Below are positions 34,249 through 45,435 of a DNA stretch of 64,000 nucleotides, in pieces. This DNA is from Cryptomeria japonica (lineage: Eukaryota > Streptophyta > Pinopsida > Cupressales > Cupressaceae), in the NCBI RefSeq assembly GCF_030272615.1, contig NC_081414.1, positions 49,098,501 to 49,162,500 of the forward strand, written 5' to 3'. The translations under genes were made by a program, and so were the position numbers. The notes below the pieces were generated by a model. The model had not been told where the DNA came from and did not search any database. It worked only from the letters and a program-made list of their open reading frames with translations. How positions within the stretch are numbered: position 1 is the stretch's first letter; each line of letters opens with the position of its first letter.

Positions 34249-34748
34249 TGATCTGATTTATGAAAACCAGATTACAATACCTGGTGTGATACCTGTGGTA
34301 TTGTAGATTTCAACACAAAAATTGACAACAAGAAGATTGCGAACCAAAAACTGTCTCCATTCTATTCAAAATTGGAGTTTATACAAGTCGAATGTATCCC
34401 AAGGGTCACACAAATCCCTTGGAATTGAAACGAAGAGTCACCATAATGTTTATTACAATTAAACTACTAAAACTATCAAAATTATCAAAAAACTAAATAT
34501 AAAATTTTAGTCCACTTTGAGAAGGCATAACTTTCTCATCCTAGCTCCGAATTACAATCGTTTGATGCGTTGGAAAGGTATTCAAATAATCTAGAACCAA
34601 ATTTCGGAAACATTGAAGATGTCTCTTCATGTTTCCGCGCACATTTGTCCAAAAATGCACCGAAGACCCTCAAAATTGCAATTTACTAAAACATAGAAAA
34701 TTTTGAAAAAAATTAGATTTCAATATTTTCCCAATTTAATCCTGATCA
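34249..34748 (-). repeat. 3' LTR of intact Ty3 element
   Basis: 500 bases, TG...CA ends, flanked outside by ACACA and inside by the polypurine tract. Confidence 0.96.
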
Positions 34749-34760
34749 TTCCTCCCCCCT
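34749..34760 (-). other. Polypurine tract of intact Ty3 element
   Basis: On the minus strand AGGGGGGAGGAA abuts the 3' LTR. The gag-pol stop codon (34762-34760) overlaps its first base. Confidence 0.88.
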
Positions 34761-37700
34761 TAAGAGGCAATGGGCCCCATTGCACTAATCTGCTGCAACA
34801 GATGAGGAAATTGTTCTTCAATTTGTTCCTTAGTAAGCCACTTGCCTTGATGAGAATGCTGACCAGCTCGAACCACCCAATACAAAGGGATTTTCTGATT
34901 TCTCAAAGTCTTTAAAATGGCTTCAGTAACATGGTCACACTGGACTGAAGCAGTAGTAGAGGGGTTTAACTCTGCAGCTTGAATGTATTCAGTAGCTTGG
35001 GAGATATCCAATAAAGGAGGAAAATAGGGTCTCAACAACTTCACATTGAAAACTGGATGCAGTCCCAAAAAGGATGGCAAATTAAGTTCAAAAGCATTCT
35101 CACCAACTTGTTTCACAATAGTGTATGGTCCATAACGAAGAGGTCGAAGCTTCCTATTTGGTCCATGCAGACGCTCTTTCTGAAAATGTAACCATACCTT
35201 GTCACCAACCTGAAACTGATGGGGAGTTCTATGTTTATCATGTCTTTCCTTATATTTCTGATTACTCTGCTCCAATATCTCATAAACTTGTTGTTGTAGG
35301 TGTCTAATGTTATCAATGAATTTTTCTGCTTTATCTACCTCCTTGTCACCATTCAATGGACTGCTAGACTGTAGAGATGGTATTGCTACATCCATAGGTG
35401 CCAATGGCTGGTACCCAAGAGAAACCTCAAATGGACTGTGCCCTGTAGTACTATGGAGTGCACGGTTGTAGCTGTGTTGCACATAGGGTAAGCTTTCATC
35501 CCACGTGCGAGGATGTTTTGAATGATACATCCGTAAAATATGAATAATCATTCGATTCACCACTTCTGTCTGCCCATCTGTTTGAGGATGGAATGCTGTG
35601 GACTTTGTCAGTTTCGTGTCCATTTTAGCCCATAGTGCAGACCAAAATTTGCTGATGAACCTGCTATCCCTATCAGAAATAATGGTTTTTGGCAAACCAA
35701 AATGAACCCACACATGTTCAAAAAATAGCTTGGCAGTATCTTCTGCAGAAATCATCTTTTTACATGCCACCATGATAGCCATTTTAGAAAACCTATCTAC
35801 CACAACATATACACAATCATGCCCCCGCCTGGTAGTTGGAAGCCTAGACATAAAATCCATTGAAATAGATTGCCATGGCTTATCAGGAATAGGTAATGGT
35901 AAGTATAGACCCAACTTACGGTTTGTTGGTTTTGCAATCGCACAGGCTGCACAAGCTTGTATATGTGAAATGACATCTTGCTTCATTTTTGGCCAATAGA
36001 AATACTTTTGAAGGATAGCAGTAGTCTTACCAATACCAAAATGTCCTGCAACATGACTGTAGTGAGCTTCCCATATCATTTTCTTCCGTTCTTCGGTGGG
36101 TACACATATGTGACCATTATGGCAAAGAAACCCATCCTGCAAGTGAAAATCAGAGACAGATTTTCCTTCTACCAAATTACTATAGATGTTAGCAAAATCA
36201 GGGTCAGTACTATATAGTTGTTCCCAAGTGGATGATTGATGACCGCATGAATCCAACACTATTGTCAAACCTGCAATTGGAGGCCTACTCAAACAATCTG
36301 CCACCTTGTTACTGCTTCCTTTTTTATGATGAATGTTGAGGTGAAATTGTTGTAAATAGACTGACCACCGTTGATGTCTATCATTCTGTAGCTTTCCTTG
36401 TGTTTGCAAGAATTGGAGTGGTTTATGGTCTGTATGTATAACAGTTTCTTTTCCCAGTATATAGTGTTTCCATTGTTTGCAAGCCTGAACAATGGCATAC
36501 AACTCCTTATCATAGGTGGGATACTTACGTACTGTATCAGAAAAAGTTTCACTGTGATAGGCAACAGGATGCCCATTTTGTGTGAGTACTGCACCAAGAG
36601 CATAATCTGATGCATCTGTTTCTATCTCAAATGCTTGGTGTAGATCTGGAAGGACCAATACTGGTGCTGAACATAGTCTTTTCTTTAACTCCTCAAATGC
36701 TTGTTGTTGTGCCTCTGTCCATTGAAATTTTGCTTGTGCTCCACCCCTGAGTGATTGATTAAGAGGCCATGATATGTGTGAGAAACCAAACACAAATCTA
36801 CGATAGAAGTTGGCTAAGCCCAAGAAGCTGCGAAGCTCTGTGAAATTTTTAGGAGATGGCCAATCTTGAATTATTTGAATCTTTGCTGGATCAACATGAA
36901 CACCCTCAATGTCAATGATATACCCTAAGTATTGAATACTCTGCATACCAAAAGAACACTTCTCAATGTTGGCATAAAGTTTGTGTTTTTGCAGAGTTGA
37001 AAGAACTTGTTCAACACGCTGCAAATGCTCAGACCAAGTTCTGCTAAAGATGAGTATGTCATCCAAATAAACAACTACAAAGGAATCAATGAATGGTCTA
37101 AGCACATCATTCATCAATTTCATAAATGTGGCTGGGGCATTTGTTAGGCCAAAAGGCATGACCAACCATTCAAACAAACCTTCCTTAGATTTAAATGCAG
37201 TCTTCCACACATCTGCTGGATCAATTGGTACTTGGTGGTATCCAGACTTCAAGTCAACTTTTGTAAAGAATTTAGCCCCCCTAAGTTGGTCCAACAAATC
37301 ATCAATTCGAGGGATTGGATATCTATTTTTAACAGAGATTTTGTTTAATGCTCTATAATCAATACAAAGCCTCCATGTCCCATCTTTCTTTTTAGCAAGG
37401 ACAATTGGACTTCCACAAGGTGAAGCACTTGGACGAATGTGTCCTTTCTGAATCAACTCCTGAATTTGTCTCTTAATCTCATTATTTTCCAAAACTGACC
37501 TCCTATATATTGGCTCATGTGGTAGCGGTGTGCCTGGAATTAAATCAATAGAGTGCTTGACTTGACAGTGTGTTGGTACTCCCACTGGTGGTGTAAACAC
37601 ATTGTGATATTCTTTCAAAATTTTATCTATTTGATTTTGTTGATTCTCTGTTACCTTAGCATGTGTATTAAGAACAACTGACTTTGTTTGTTCAGGGCGA

Positions 37701-39286
37701 ATCATGAGTACAATAAAAGCTCCAGTTTGAGCAATCAAGCGTTTACATTGTTTAGCACTAATTAAAGATGCAGTTTTTGTTGGACATACCTCTGGTATTC
37801 GGTACCTCTTCTCACCAAGCTTGATTGTAACACTACGTGGCCTTGACTCATACACCCCATGCCTCTGATACATGTATGGCTGCCCCAGCAAGACATCGCA
37901 TACATCCAATGGTGCTACATCACATATCACTTCATCCTTGAAAGGCTTGATTGAATATGGCAAACGACATTGTTGATTGATTTGAATATCTTGTCCCTCA
38001 TTCACCCATCCCATAGAGTATGGTTGTGGGTGTCTTGTCACTTTCAAATTTAATCTTTTGACTGTCTCCCTAGAGATCAAATTCTTTTGACTCCCACTGT
38101 CAACAATAAAATGTAGAGGCTTTCCATCAACCCACATCTGTGAATGAAAAAGTCTCTCTTCATCTTCACGGGGAAATACTTTAGCAGTTCCAACTACGGC
38201 ATATGGGTTTGCTTCTATGATGGAATCATTCTCCTCTTTCTTAGAATTATCTATTGGTGGCGATTCAGGTTCAGCTTCCTCCCCTCGTATTTCTGTCATC
38301 AAATTTTTAATACTTCGACAATCCTTTGTATTATGGGTTGGGGACCTATGCAGCTCACACCACATGCCTGTGTCTGTCTTTTTAGTAGACCACCATGTGT
38401 TCTTGGGTGAATTTGAATGAGGTTCCTTGGTCACCTGTTTCCCTGCAAATTTATTGCCACCTTCAGCCCTTGGCTTGTTGTTTGCAAAGTAGTCCCTCTT
38501 CCATCTTTGCTTGGATTTTTCTTCAATTTTTGTAGCATATTTATAGGCAGTTGCCAATGTCTCAATATTTAAAAAATCCATCTCTGTTTGAATATACCTG
38601 TGAAGTCCACTCCGATATTTTAAAATTCTATGCTTCTCTGAATCATTAATACCGAGTTTTGCTGAAAGTGAATGGAATGTATTGGTGTAATCTTGCACAG
38701 ACTGATCCCTCCTTTGGCGAAGAAGCTGCCATTCTATGTATTTTTGTTCATATATATCCTCCGGGAGGTAAGCTTCTTTTATATATTCCACAAATTCTCC
38801 CCATGTGGGCTTCTTATCAAGAGATAGTATAAAATCATCTTCAGCAACTGATTCTTGTTCTTTGTTTGCTACTTTGGTTTCCCATGCTAATTTCACATGG
38901 GTTTCAGCTTTGAGGAGAGCAAATGTTATCTTTTCAGCATCTGAGAAATTATTTACAGAAAAGTACCTATCCAACTTTGATAACCAGTTATCAACAGCTT
39001 CAGCATCGACCTTTCCTTCAAAATTTGGGATGTCGAAATTGACCTGCACTTTGAAAGGGGTATTTCCACGAAATGGTGTTTCAAATTCAGAGGGTTTTTG
39101 CTTCTGTAGGAGGTTTGAAAATTGACTCATCATCTCCTCTCGTTGCTTATTTAAAGCTTCCTCGACCAACTTCTTAACATCATTGTCTGACATCTTCGAT
39201 TGTGTGCGTCTCAAAGGTGGGTATTTTGACAAATCTTGTGTATCCAATCCTAATCTTTGGTAGGAAGACCTTGTGTAAATTGGCAT
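34760..39286 (-). CDS. gag-pol polyprotein of intact Ty3/gypsy element
   Basis: One uninterrupted frame encodes capsid and enzymes, about 1508 residues. An upstream in-frame GTG at 39313 lies in the LTR/primer-site junction, so I start at ATG 39286 (MPIYTRSS). Order: coiled N terminus (KKLVEEALNKQREEMM); gag core (YIEWQLLRQRRDQSVQDY, about 38730); CHHC knuckle (CELHRSPTHNTKDC, about 38350); protease DSGSQ (38105); RT with FTKVDLKSGYHQ and YLDD (about 37060); RNase H with ETDASDYALG (36615) and HTDHKPL; integrase HHCC (HYSHVAGHFG...CAACAIAK, 36030), DFMSRLP, SDRDSRF and HPQTDGQTE (35580). The tail has a GPY-like module (LRYGPYTIVKQVGENAFELN, 35120) and a C-terminal segment (YWVVRAGQHSHQGKWLTKEQ, 34860) that looks chromodomain-like. 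All visible catalytic residues are intact. Processing by its own protease is expected. Confidence 0.95.
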   Translation of the reverse strand: MPIYTRSSYQRLGLDTQDLSKYPPLRRTQSKMSDNDVKKLVEEALNKQREEMMSQFSNLLQKQKPSEFETPFRGNTPFKVQVNFDIPNFEGKVDAEAVDNWLSKLDRYFSVNNFSDAEKITFALLKAETHVKLAWETKVANKEQESVAEDDFILSLDKKPTWGEFVEYIKEAYLPEDIYEQKYIEWQLLRQRRDQSVQDYTNTFHSLSAKLGINDSEKHRILKYRSGLHRYIQTEMDFLNIETLATAYKYATKIEEKSKQRWKRDYFANNKPRAEGGNKFAGKQVTKEPHSNSPKNTWWSTKKTDTGMWCELHRSPTHNTKDCRSIKNLMTEIRGEEAEPESPPIDNSKKEENDSIIEANPYAVVGTAKVFPREDEERLFHSQMWVDGKPLHFIVDSGSQKNLISRETVKRLNLKVTRHPQPYSMGWVNEGQDIQINQQCRLPYSIKPFKDEVICDVAPLDVCDVLLGQPYMYQRHGVYESRPRSVTIKLGEKRYRIPEVCPTKTASLISAKQCKRLIAQTGAFIVLMIRPEQTKSVVLNTHAKVTENQQNQIDKILKEYHNVFTPPVGVPTHCQVKHSIDLIPGTPLPHEPIYRRSVLENNEIKRQIQELIQKGHIRPSASPCGSPIVLAKKKDGTWRLCIDYRALNKISVKNRYPIPRIDDLLDQLRGAKFFTKVDLKSGYHQVPIDPADVWKTAFKSKEGLFEWLVMPFGLTNAPATFMKLMNDVLRPFIDSFVVVYLDDILIFSRTWSEHLQRVEQVLSTLQKHKLYANIEKCSFGMQSIQYLGYIIDIEGVHVDPAKIQIIQDWPSPKNFTELRSFLGLANFYRRFVFGFSHISWPLNQSLRGGAQAKFQWTEAQQQAFEELKKRLCSAPVLVLPDLHQAFEIETDASDYALGAVLTQNGHPVAYHSETFSDTVRKYPTYDKELYAIVQACKQWKHYILGKETVIHTDHKPLQFLQTQGKLQNDRHQRWSVYLQQFHLNIHHKKGSSNKVADCLSRPPIAGLTIVLDSCGHQSSTWEQLYSTDPDFANIYSNLVEGKSVSDFHLQDGFLCHNGHICVPTEERKKMIWEAHYSHVAGHFGIGKTTAILQKYFYWPKMKQDVISHIQACAACAIAKPTNRKLGLYLPLPIPDKPWQSISMDFMSRLPTTRRGHDCVYVVVDRFSKMAIMVACKKMISAEDTAKLFFEHVWVHFGLPKTIISDRDSRFISKFWSALWAKMDTKLTKSTAFHPQTDGQTEVVNRMIIHILRMYHSKHPRTWDESLPYVQHSYNRALHSTTGHSPFEVSLGYQPLAPMDVAIPSLQSSSPLNGDKEVDKAEKFIDNIRHLQQQVYEILEQSNQKYKERHDKHRTPHQFQVGDKVWLHFQKERLHGPNRKLRPLRYGPYTIVKQVGENAFELNLPSFLGLHPVFNVKLLRPYFPPLLDISQATEYIQAAELNPSTTASVQCDHVTEAILKTLRNQKIPLYWVVRAGQHSHQGKWLTKEQIEEQFPHLLQQISAMGPIAS

Positions 39287-39300
39287 AAAGGAGCGTTCCC

Positions 39301-39312
39301 GCTCTGATACCA
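39301..39312 (-). other. Primer binding site of intact Ty3 element (tRNA-iMet)
   Basis: TGGTATCAGAGC on the minus strand, one base inside the 5' LTR end. Confidence 0.93.
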
Positions 39313-39313
39313 C

Positions 39314-39815
39314 TGATCTGATTTATGAAAACCAGATTACAATACCTGGTGTGATACCTGTGGTATTGTAGATTTCAACACAAAAATTGACAACAAGAAG
39401 ATTGCAAACCAAAAACTGTCTCCATTCTATTCAAAATTGGAGTTTATACAAGTCGAATGTATCCCAAGGGTCACACAAATCCCTTGGAATTGAAACGAAG
39501 AGTCACCATAATGTTTATTACAATTAAACTACTAAAACTATCAAAATTATCAAAAAAACTAAATATAAAATTTTAGTCCACTTTGAGAAGGCATAACTTT
39601 CTCATCCTAGCTCCGAATTACAATCGTTTGATGCGTTGGAAAGGTATTCAAATAATCTAGAACCAAATTTCGGAAACATTGAAGATGTCTCTTCATGTTT
39701 CCGCGCACATTTGTCCAAAAATGCACCGAAGACCCTCAAAATTGCAATTTACTAAAACATAGAAAATTTTGAAAAAAAATTAGATTTCAATATTTTCCCA
39801 ATTTAATCCTGATCA
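39314..39815 (-). repeat. 5' LTR of intact Ty3 element
   Basis: 502 bases, near identical to the 3' LTR. Its outer edge is 177 bases upstream of the SAUR1 start codon, with the element promoter pointing away. Confidence 0.96.
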
Positions 39816-39992
39816 ACACATCATGCTTAAAAGTCTTAAGCCCGCGTATCTTGAAAAGATTTAAAAGATGACCATTCTAAAGAATGCTTAAAAGAAACTG
39901 TTATGCTTCATTTCCTCCTCCATATTCCTTCCCAATCGTGGCTTCAAAAGAGCTTAGAGCAAGGGCCTGGTGCAGAAGGTAGGAAGGAAGAC
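39816..39992 (+). promoter_or_regulatory. Remaining proximal promoter and leader of SAUR1
   Basis: Only 177 bases of the original upstream DNA remain next to the gene; the rest is displaced beyond the Ty3 element (33988-34248). The conserved block CCCGCGTATCTTGAAAAGAT (39841) is shared with SAUR2. No perfect auxin element TGTCTC lies in this part; one is at 33981-33986, now about 6 kb away and just outside the clear duplication. Confidence 0.5.
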
Positions 39993-40328
39993 ATGGCGAT
40001 CAGGAGCTTTAGAAAGGTGTGCAAGTTATTAGGGGCTCTTAAAATGGATGCAGACAGAAGCAGATATGCCTTACTGGGCACTGAAAGTAAGCAAGATGAT
40101 CAAGATATAAGGAATAGGATTCCCAAAGGCTGTTTTTCTGTGTGTGTTGGAATAGAGAAACAACGTTTTTTTGTGCCCATACAATATTTGAAGCATCCGA
40201 TGATACGTTCTCTTCTGGCCATGTCTGCGGAAGAATATGGATTTCAGCAGATGGGGGTGCTCAACATTCCATGTGACGTGCACAGCTTTCGCCTTGTGTT
40301 ATCTATCGTTCATTCTGACCAGTTCTAA
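39993..40328 (+). CDS. SAUR family auxin-responsive protein, copy 1
   Basis: SAUR proteins are small plant proteins, usually auxin induced, that promote acid growth by inhibiting PP2C-D phosphatases; that is family knowledge. This intronless frame gives 111 residues, a usual SAUR length. The SAUR domain covers about residues 48-108: PKGCFSVCVGIEKQRFFVPI, YLKHPMIRSLL, EEYGFQQMGVLNIPC. An in-frame ATG at 39903 would add 30 residues; I prefer 39993 because the paralog lacks the upstream ATG and both proteins then start MA and have equal length. It is about 84% identical to copy 2 (93 of 111 residues). A young Ty3 element sits 177 bases upstream, so its regulation may differ from copy 2. Confidence 0.93.
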   Translation: MAIRSFRKVCKLLGALKMDADRSRYALLGTESKQDDQDIRNRIPKGCFSVCVGIEKQRFFVPIQYLKHPMIRSLLAMSAEEYGFQQMGVLNIPCDVHSFRLVLSIVHSDQF

Positions 40329-41103
40329 TGCATTTTCGTTGCAGTTTATAAATAACAATGTCACTATGCTACTGCTATTTTGTTAGAAAGGAGTACAGAA
40401 ACTATGGACACATATAATTTTTATTTTTCATCAAAATTATAATATACTTATTTCTATTTTTCAGTTCAAGGGTGATTTCCTAATATTAACTATTGAGCCA
40501 TAATCCAAAGTCCATATAAATTGTTAACTGAGTCATACTAAATTAAGCGCATTTTAGCTATTTAACTTGATTTACCATCAAGTTGTTCATTCTTCAGTTA
40601 ACTTGTGAATAGTCATAATTAAGATATACTATAGTTCAATTACAATGTAAATTTCCTTTATGATGAACCATGGATAAGCACAAGTTTCATTTCACATTAT
40701 AATTAACAATATGTTATATTTCAATTAGAATTTCAATTTCATTATGAGCAATCATTAATGAATACAAATTTCATTTTACATTATTCTTTTCATAATAATT
40801 GATGTCATTAGATTGTAATAGAAATATAATTAATTTAGTATAAATACATTGAGTATCTATTTATATACCATAACTATATACAACATAATTTAAAGCACCA
40901 TTATTAGATTTAAAAGCACAAAATACAATCGACAACAAGTTTTTTTGAGTACATTAGAGAGTCAATGGTACATCTTATCATAGATGGGGTAATATTCCAA
41001 TCCTAGATATGTAAATCATCTCTATATAAGTAGAATGTCTAAGAGTTGTTGATAATTATAGCTCAAAAGAAAATTCCACACAAGAGAGAAGCAATGGAAA
41101 GGA
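40329..41103. other. 3' flank of SAUR1, shared with SAUR2
   Basis: No further gene. The sequence tracks the 3' flank of SAUR2 ('ttataaataacaatgt', 'catcaaaattataatatactt', 'tttaacttgattta') until about 41103. The word TTTTAGCTATTTAAC (40553-40567) is the unoccupied counterpart of the MITE site in copy B. Confidence 0.7.
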
Positions 41104-44100
41104 TATGAAGCCAAACAAATCATTAGATGCAAAATTAAACTAATACAATATAATTTGAGGAAACTATTGTTATAAAGAGAAGGATGATACCATAGTAAAA
41201 AATATCATGAAAAGAATTGTAATCATATGAAAAGAGATGTAAAAAGTAAATGACCTTAGAGTAATATTTAGTATGTAATTGTGAAAAGGTCTTAATATGA
41301 AACTAGTTAATTAATATATACCATATTCACACTAACACCCCTTCTTAACTGTAACTTTGGATGTATAAAAGAAATACAAAGATACAAGGAAGGATCCTAA
41401 CTGCAAGGACATGTTAGATATCCATGTATAAGAAAATAAATTTCTTACAAATGTAAAAAGGAGAAAAAATCACTTTCCAAAAGATGAAAGATGAAAATGA
41501 AAAGTATAGATTAAAAAGGGAAGGACTCAACATGACCACCAAGGGTTTCCTTTTTCCACTCATATACAGTAGATGTTTCTCATATAATAGAGAAAGAGAG
41601 AGAATATGTAGCCCCCCATAATATATAATCTTCTATAGTGCTACTATATGATCAAGACAAAGGATAATGAAGATGATATAAGAATCCAATGCAACATCCA
41701 GGCTTCCCTTGGGAAAGGAAAAAACCAAGTAGAGATGCAAGATGTCTTTCCATGAAGGAAGAAAGATCACAATGGATTTTATATATTGTTGTTGTTTCTA
41801 AACTCTACTGAAGTGTCATCATATTTTTATGAAAGTATGTTGCAATAAAATAAAATATGAGACCAAAAAATAAATAAGGTCAAAAGATAGGAACAAGTAC
41901 GCATCTATGAAGAAGAAGATCCAGTTGTGAAGATTATATGATGATACTATCATCAATTAGGAGATGTTCCCTCAAGTGTGTATAATATATATAAGATAAA
42001 AAATAGACAAAAAAAAATAATATTTATCAAGTAATCATCATAATATACCAAATTTAGAAGACTATAAGTTACCTACTTTAAAGAAAGACTTGAAGAAACA
42101 AGAATCAGAGATTATGTGAATTTGTCAATGTATGTCACCAAAATATATTTTTCATTTACAAGATGTTTGAATTTGAACTCCTAAATAAGAATATGTTAGT
42201 TCATGAAAACAAGAATTATCAATGAATATATCCATCAAAGTTGAAAGAGTATTAAGGTTTAAGCCGAAATTTTATCGCAACTATCAAGAACTACAAAAAA
42301 ATCAAGGTTTTCTTCTATATTATCATCATATGGTCAATTATCAAAATCATCAAAGGATTCAAGAATATCCTTCATGAGATTATCTAGGAATAGAGAGTTA
42401 TGTGACTCTCCAAAGTATTCTAAATTCTAGTCCAAAGAGTACGTGAGAAATCCATATATTATATGAAACACATAGTGATGTAGGAGCATCCAGGGTGAAG
42501 AGAAATATTGTATCACCCAAAAATATTATTATGTTCTCAATATTTAGGTTAAAAATGGCAAGGTTACTATATCAAGTAAGTTGGCATTTATGTGCGTATG
42601 AACACGAAAACTTACACAAACCTATAGAATGGTGAAATGAAGCTAATGGTGAAAAAACCACTTCAATATCATTTTTCATAAATTATGAGATATTAATATT
42701 TTCATTTTTTAAAAAATATTTTTAAAAAGGCCAAAGTCAAATTTGAGGCACTTAAAGGCTTTGGATGGGCCTAAAAATTGGCCAAAAATCAAAATGTTTC
42801 TTAATGGTAACATTGTTCCCTAATGGTAAGATTTTGTGGATAACCATTTTTTCAAGAGCTTTCCAATTATATATAATTACAGTTGAAAATATAATAGTTA
42901 GATCAAAATTTAAGACCATGAGAACTTGTACTACCAAAATCCACAAAAATTCCGAAAAATCTTCTTGAGTAGGAAAATGTATAGTCGGACATATGACACC
43001 CAAGTGAGAGTCACACTTTCTAGAATATTATAGAGTGGTTAAACATTATGGATCAAGAAGGAAAATGGGGGGTTTTAGAAGATAGTTCCAATATTTCTGA
43101 TTGTCTAGCTACAAATTATTATAATGAAAAATACCATGTGGTTGTAGCATGTCATTTTTTGAACGTTGTACTTTCATTTCATTGGTATAATGGAAAGCAA
43201 GTACATTTTTGCATCTTTTTTTGTCTTTTCTCTATTTTTGTTATGTGTTTGGGTTTGCAAGGGGAGTACCCTTCGTCACATACTATCGAAAGTAATATAA
43301 CTATCAATTAATATAAGGCCATGAATAGGATTGGTGTCATCTAAAATATTAAGCATTGATGATAAACTATATATAATCAACAACGTAGAGTTAGCAAAGG
43401 GGTTGCAAATTGGTAGCATGATCTATGGAGTTTATAGCCATTTCAATTTGAGTAATACTATGGGCTAGCCTGTATGGGACTTGGGGCTTTCTTTGACCAT
43501 AATTTAATCTAATACCTATCCTTCAATCATTGATATGTTTGACAATTGAAAACTTATTGTGAAATAAAAATGTTCACTAATGCTAGTTATGATACTAAAA
43601 CTTCACAAGGAGGTATAATCATTCAATCTTGAGTCATAATTCAACATCTCCCTCAAAAGGAGAACCTTTCTTTTCAGTCATTTCAATTACATTTATCTCA
43701 ATTTCATGGTTAATTCAAAAACCAGGGTTTGACCTAAGGAAAACCCCTATTCCCAACCTATTTCCCTATTTTTTGGTGTACAGGAGGCAGGTGCGCAACT
43801 GTACTTCTTAGAATAAGCTTCAGACATAGAGATAGAATAACCCTTTTTGATGTGCAAAAAATTCGGAGGACCATGTTGCCATGTCATGGTCCCTGCTTTT
43901 TCAGGGCATTTTTGCAAGGCAAATCTAAATCAGCTTATATTACTCAGATTTAGGTTTATGACAAAATCCCGAACCTATAGCTCATTATTTTCTCAGTTTT
44001 GTCTCCAATTTTAGCACTTTACCCTAAATCAGCATTTCAACTTACAAAGATGGAAAACTTAGTATTCAGTCCTTACCTGATTTGTGATTGAATCTAGTGG

Positions 44101-45408
44101 ATTTCTCCCCTCTTTTGAATGGAAAGGAATTCCTCCCTAAAGCGAAAATTGATTTGGTGATTTATCCTTCTATGTTGCAAATTGCCAAATCAAATTTTTC
44201 TCCTTTGGAGTAACATTCTTTAAATTAGAAGAATCTAATGCCTGAATCACTAAAAAGAAGATTTTGGAGAAACTTTGATTTTGGAAAGCTAAAATATTGT
44301 GTCTATTTTTTTCTATCTTGAGTTTATTAGATGTCTTCTCTACTCTTATTTTTCAATATTGGTTTGTTGGGAAACTTAGAAATGCGGTTTCTTTGTGAGG
44401 AATATATCTATTTTTAGTCTAAGTAGAGTCTATATAGTAGGGAGTGAAAATATTGTAGCTTATATGATCTTTTCTCTTTGTAAGAAATTACTTTTGAGCT
44501 TTAATTTATATTTGAAGATGACTTTTCTAGTTATACTATGCACATGATATATCATGATTGCATCCTCCTATCTCTATTTCATTTACAAATGTGACTATTT
44601 GTTTTTATGTTTCTAAATATAAAATAGTATTATGTATATTTATTATGGCGCTTTCACTTTGTTGTAGGAGATTTTTTTTTCTTAACTAATTTCAATAGTC
44701 TTAATATGTGAAATTAATTTATAATAAAAATTATAATTTAAATTCCTATTCAAAACATACACAAACCTAAGATAGAGAATTGTTTTGGATTTGCTCACAT
44801 TGTAACAAAGGATTCTTTATGCCAAATAATTATTTAAGATTTTTGAAGCATGTTTATGATTTCTTATAAGTTTATCCATATATGGGTTGATGAAGAAGAG
44901 GTAGATCTATAGGTTTTCAAATGAGGAGATGAATGCTTGAGACCAATTAACATAATTTAACTCTTTGAGTAACTTTTCCTTATTTAAATTTAAAACTAAT
45001 TTGCATGACATTGATTTATATAATTTATTTTATTTAGATATATGCACATAATCAAGGGATTAAAAACTTACATGAGTTGAATGAGTGAAAAATATTTAAT
45101 TTTTAAAGTGGCATTTTGAGATGATAGTTATTTTATTCCATGAATTTTATTTCTCCAATTAATTAATTAACTAATTATGATAAATTGTTAATTAATTGTA
45201 ATATGATGTTAGTAGATAAATATGAGAATCAACTAATTGGTAAAGAAATTGATTAAAAACTTATTACTAATTAATGAAATTAATTAGCTTATAGAATGAT
45301 TATGATATGATATAATGAAATACTTATTAAATTAATCAATATTATGGTGTTAGATTGAAATAGCTAGGATTGGTTAATGTGTATAACTAATGATAGATAG
45401 TAGTGGAA
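41104..45408. other. Gene-free AT-rich stretch
   Basis: I see no supported gene, RNA or element. Open frames at 42752-43003, 43048-43311 and 43629-43811 have no recognisable domain, no conserved partner and AT-driven composition. 44900-45408 is rich in 'attaattaat' words and may belong to the LTR suspected at 45409-45422. Confidence 0.5.
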
Positions 45409-45435
45409 TTTAGGTGTCTACATTTTCCCATATTT
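45409..45435 (-). repeat. Possible LTR start and polypurine tract of a second Tat-like element
   Basis: On the minus strand ATGGGAAAATGTAGACACC followed by TAAATT resembles the junction of polypurine tract and LTR start of the Tat-like element (GCAAAATGTAGACACCTAAA at 26676). The LTR would extend leftward to an unseen end. Only this short junction supports it. Confidence 0.4.

Larger units (their letters stand above)
34249..39815 (-). mobile_element. Intact, recently inserted Ty3/gypsy element
   Basis: The LTRs (34249-34748, 500 bp; 39314-39815, 502 bp) begin TGATCTGATT and end CCTGATCA. Compared base by base they show one substitution (GCGAACC versus GCAAACC) and two one-base homopolymer length changes. 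The flanks are ACACA at 34244-34248 and at 39816-39820. Primer site, polypurine tract and a full gag-pol frame are present. It is transcribed away from the SAUR gene. Near-identical LTRs mean a very recent insertion and possible autonomy. Confidence 0.96.
33988..41103. repeat. Segmental duplication copy A (SAUR1 block, split by Ty3)
   Basis: Leaving out 34249-39815, this block aligns with 56181-58494. Shared landmarks are 'agacttcatct' (34002), 'ttttagagattacgatcaa' (34148), 'gaattgggcaaagttg' (34195), 'cccgcgtatcttgaaaagat' (39841), the SAUR frame, and 'gtacattagagagtcaatgg' (40950). Copy A has extra sequence at about 40495-40552 and lacks the MITE of copy B. Confidence 0.88.

Noticed and set aside
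39287-39313. Start of gag-pol at GTG 39313
   Set aside because: These codons cover the LTR edge and the tRNA primer site; the first ATG is at 39286.
39903-39992. Upstream in-frame ATG giving a 141-residue SAUR1
   Set aside because: The paralog has no equivalent ATG, and starting at 39993 gives equal 111-residue proteins of normal SAUR length.
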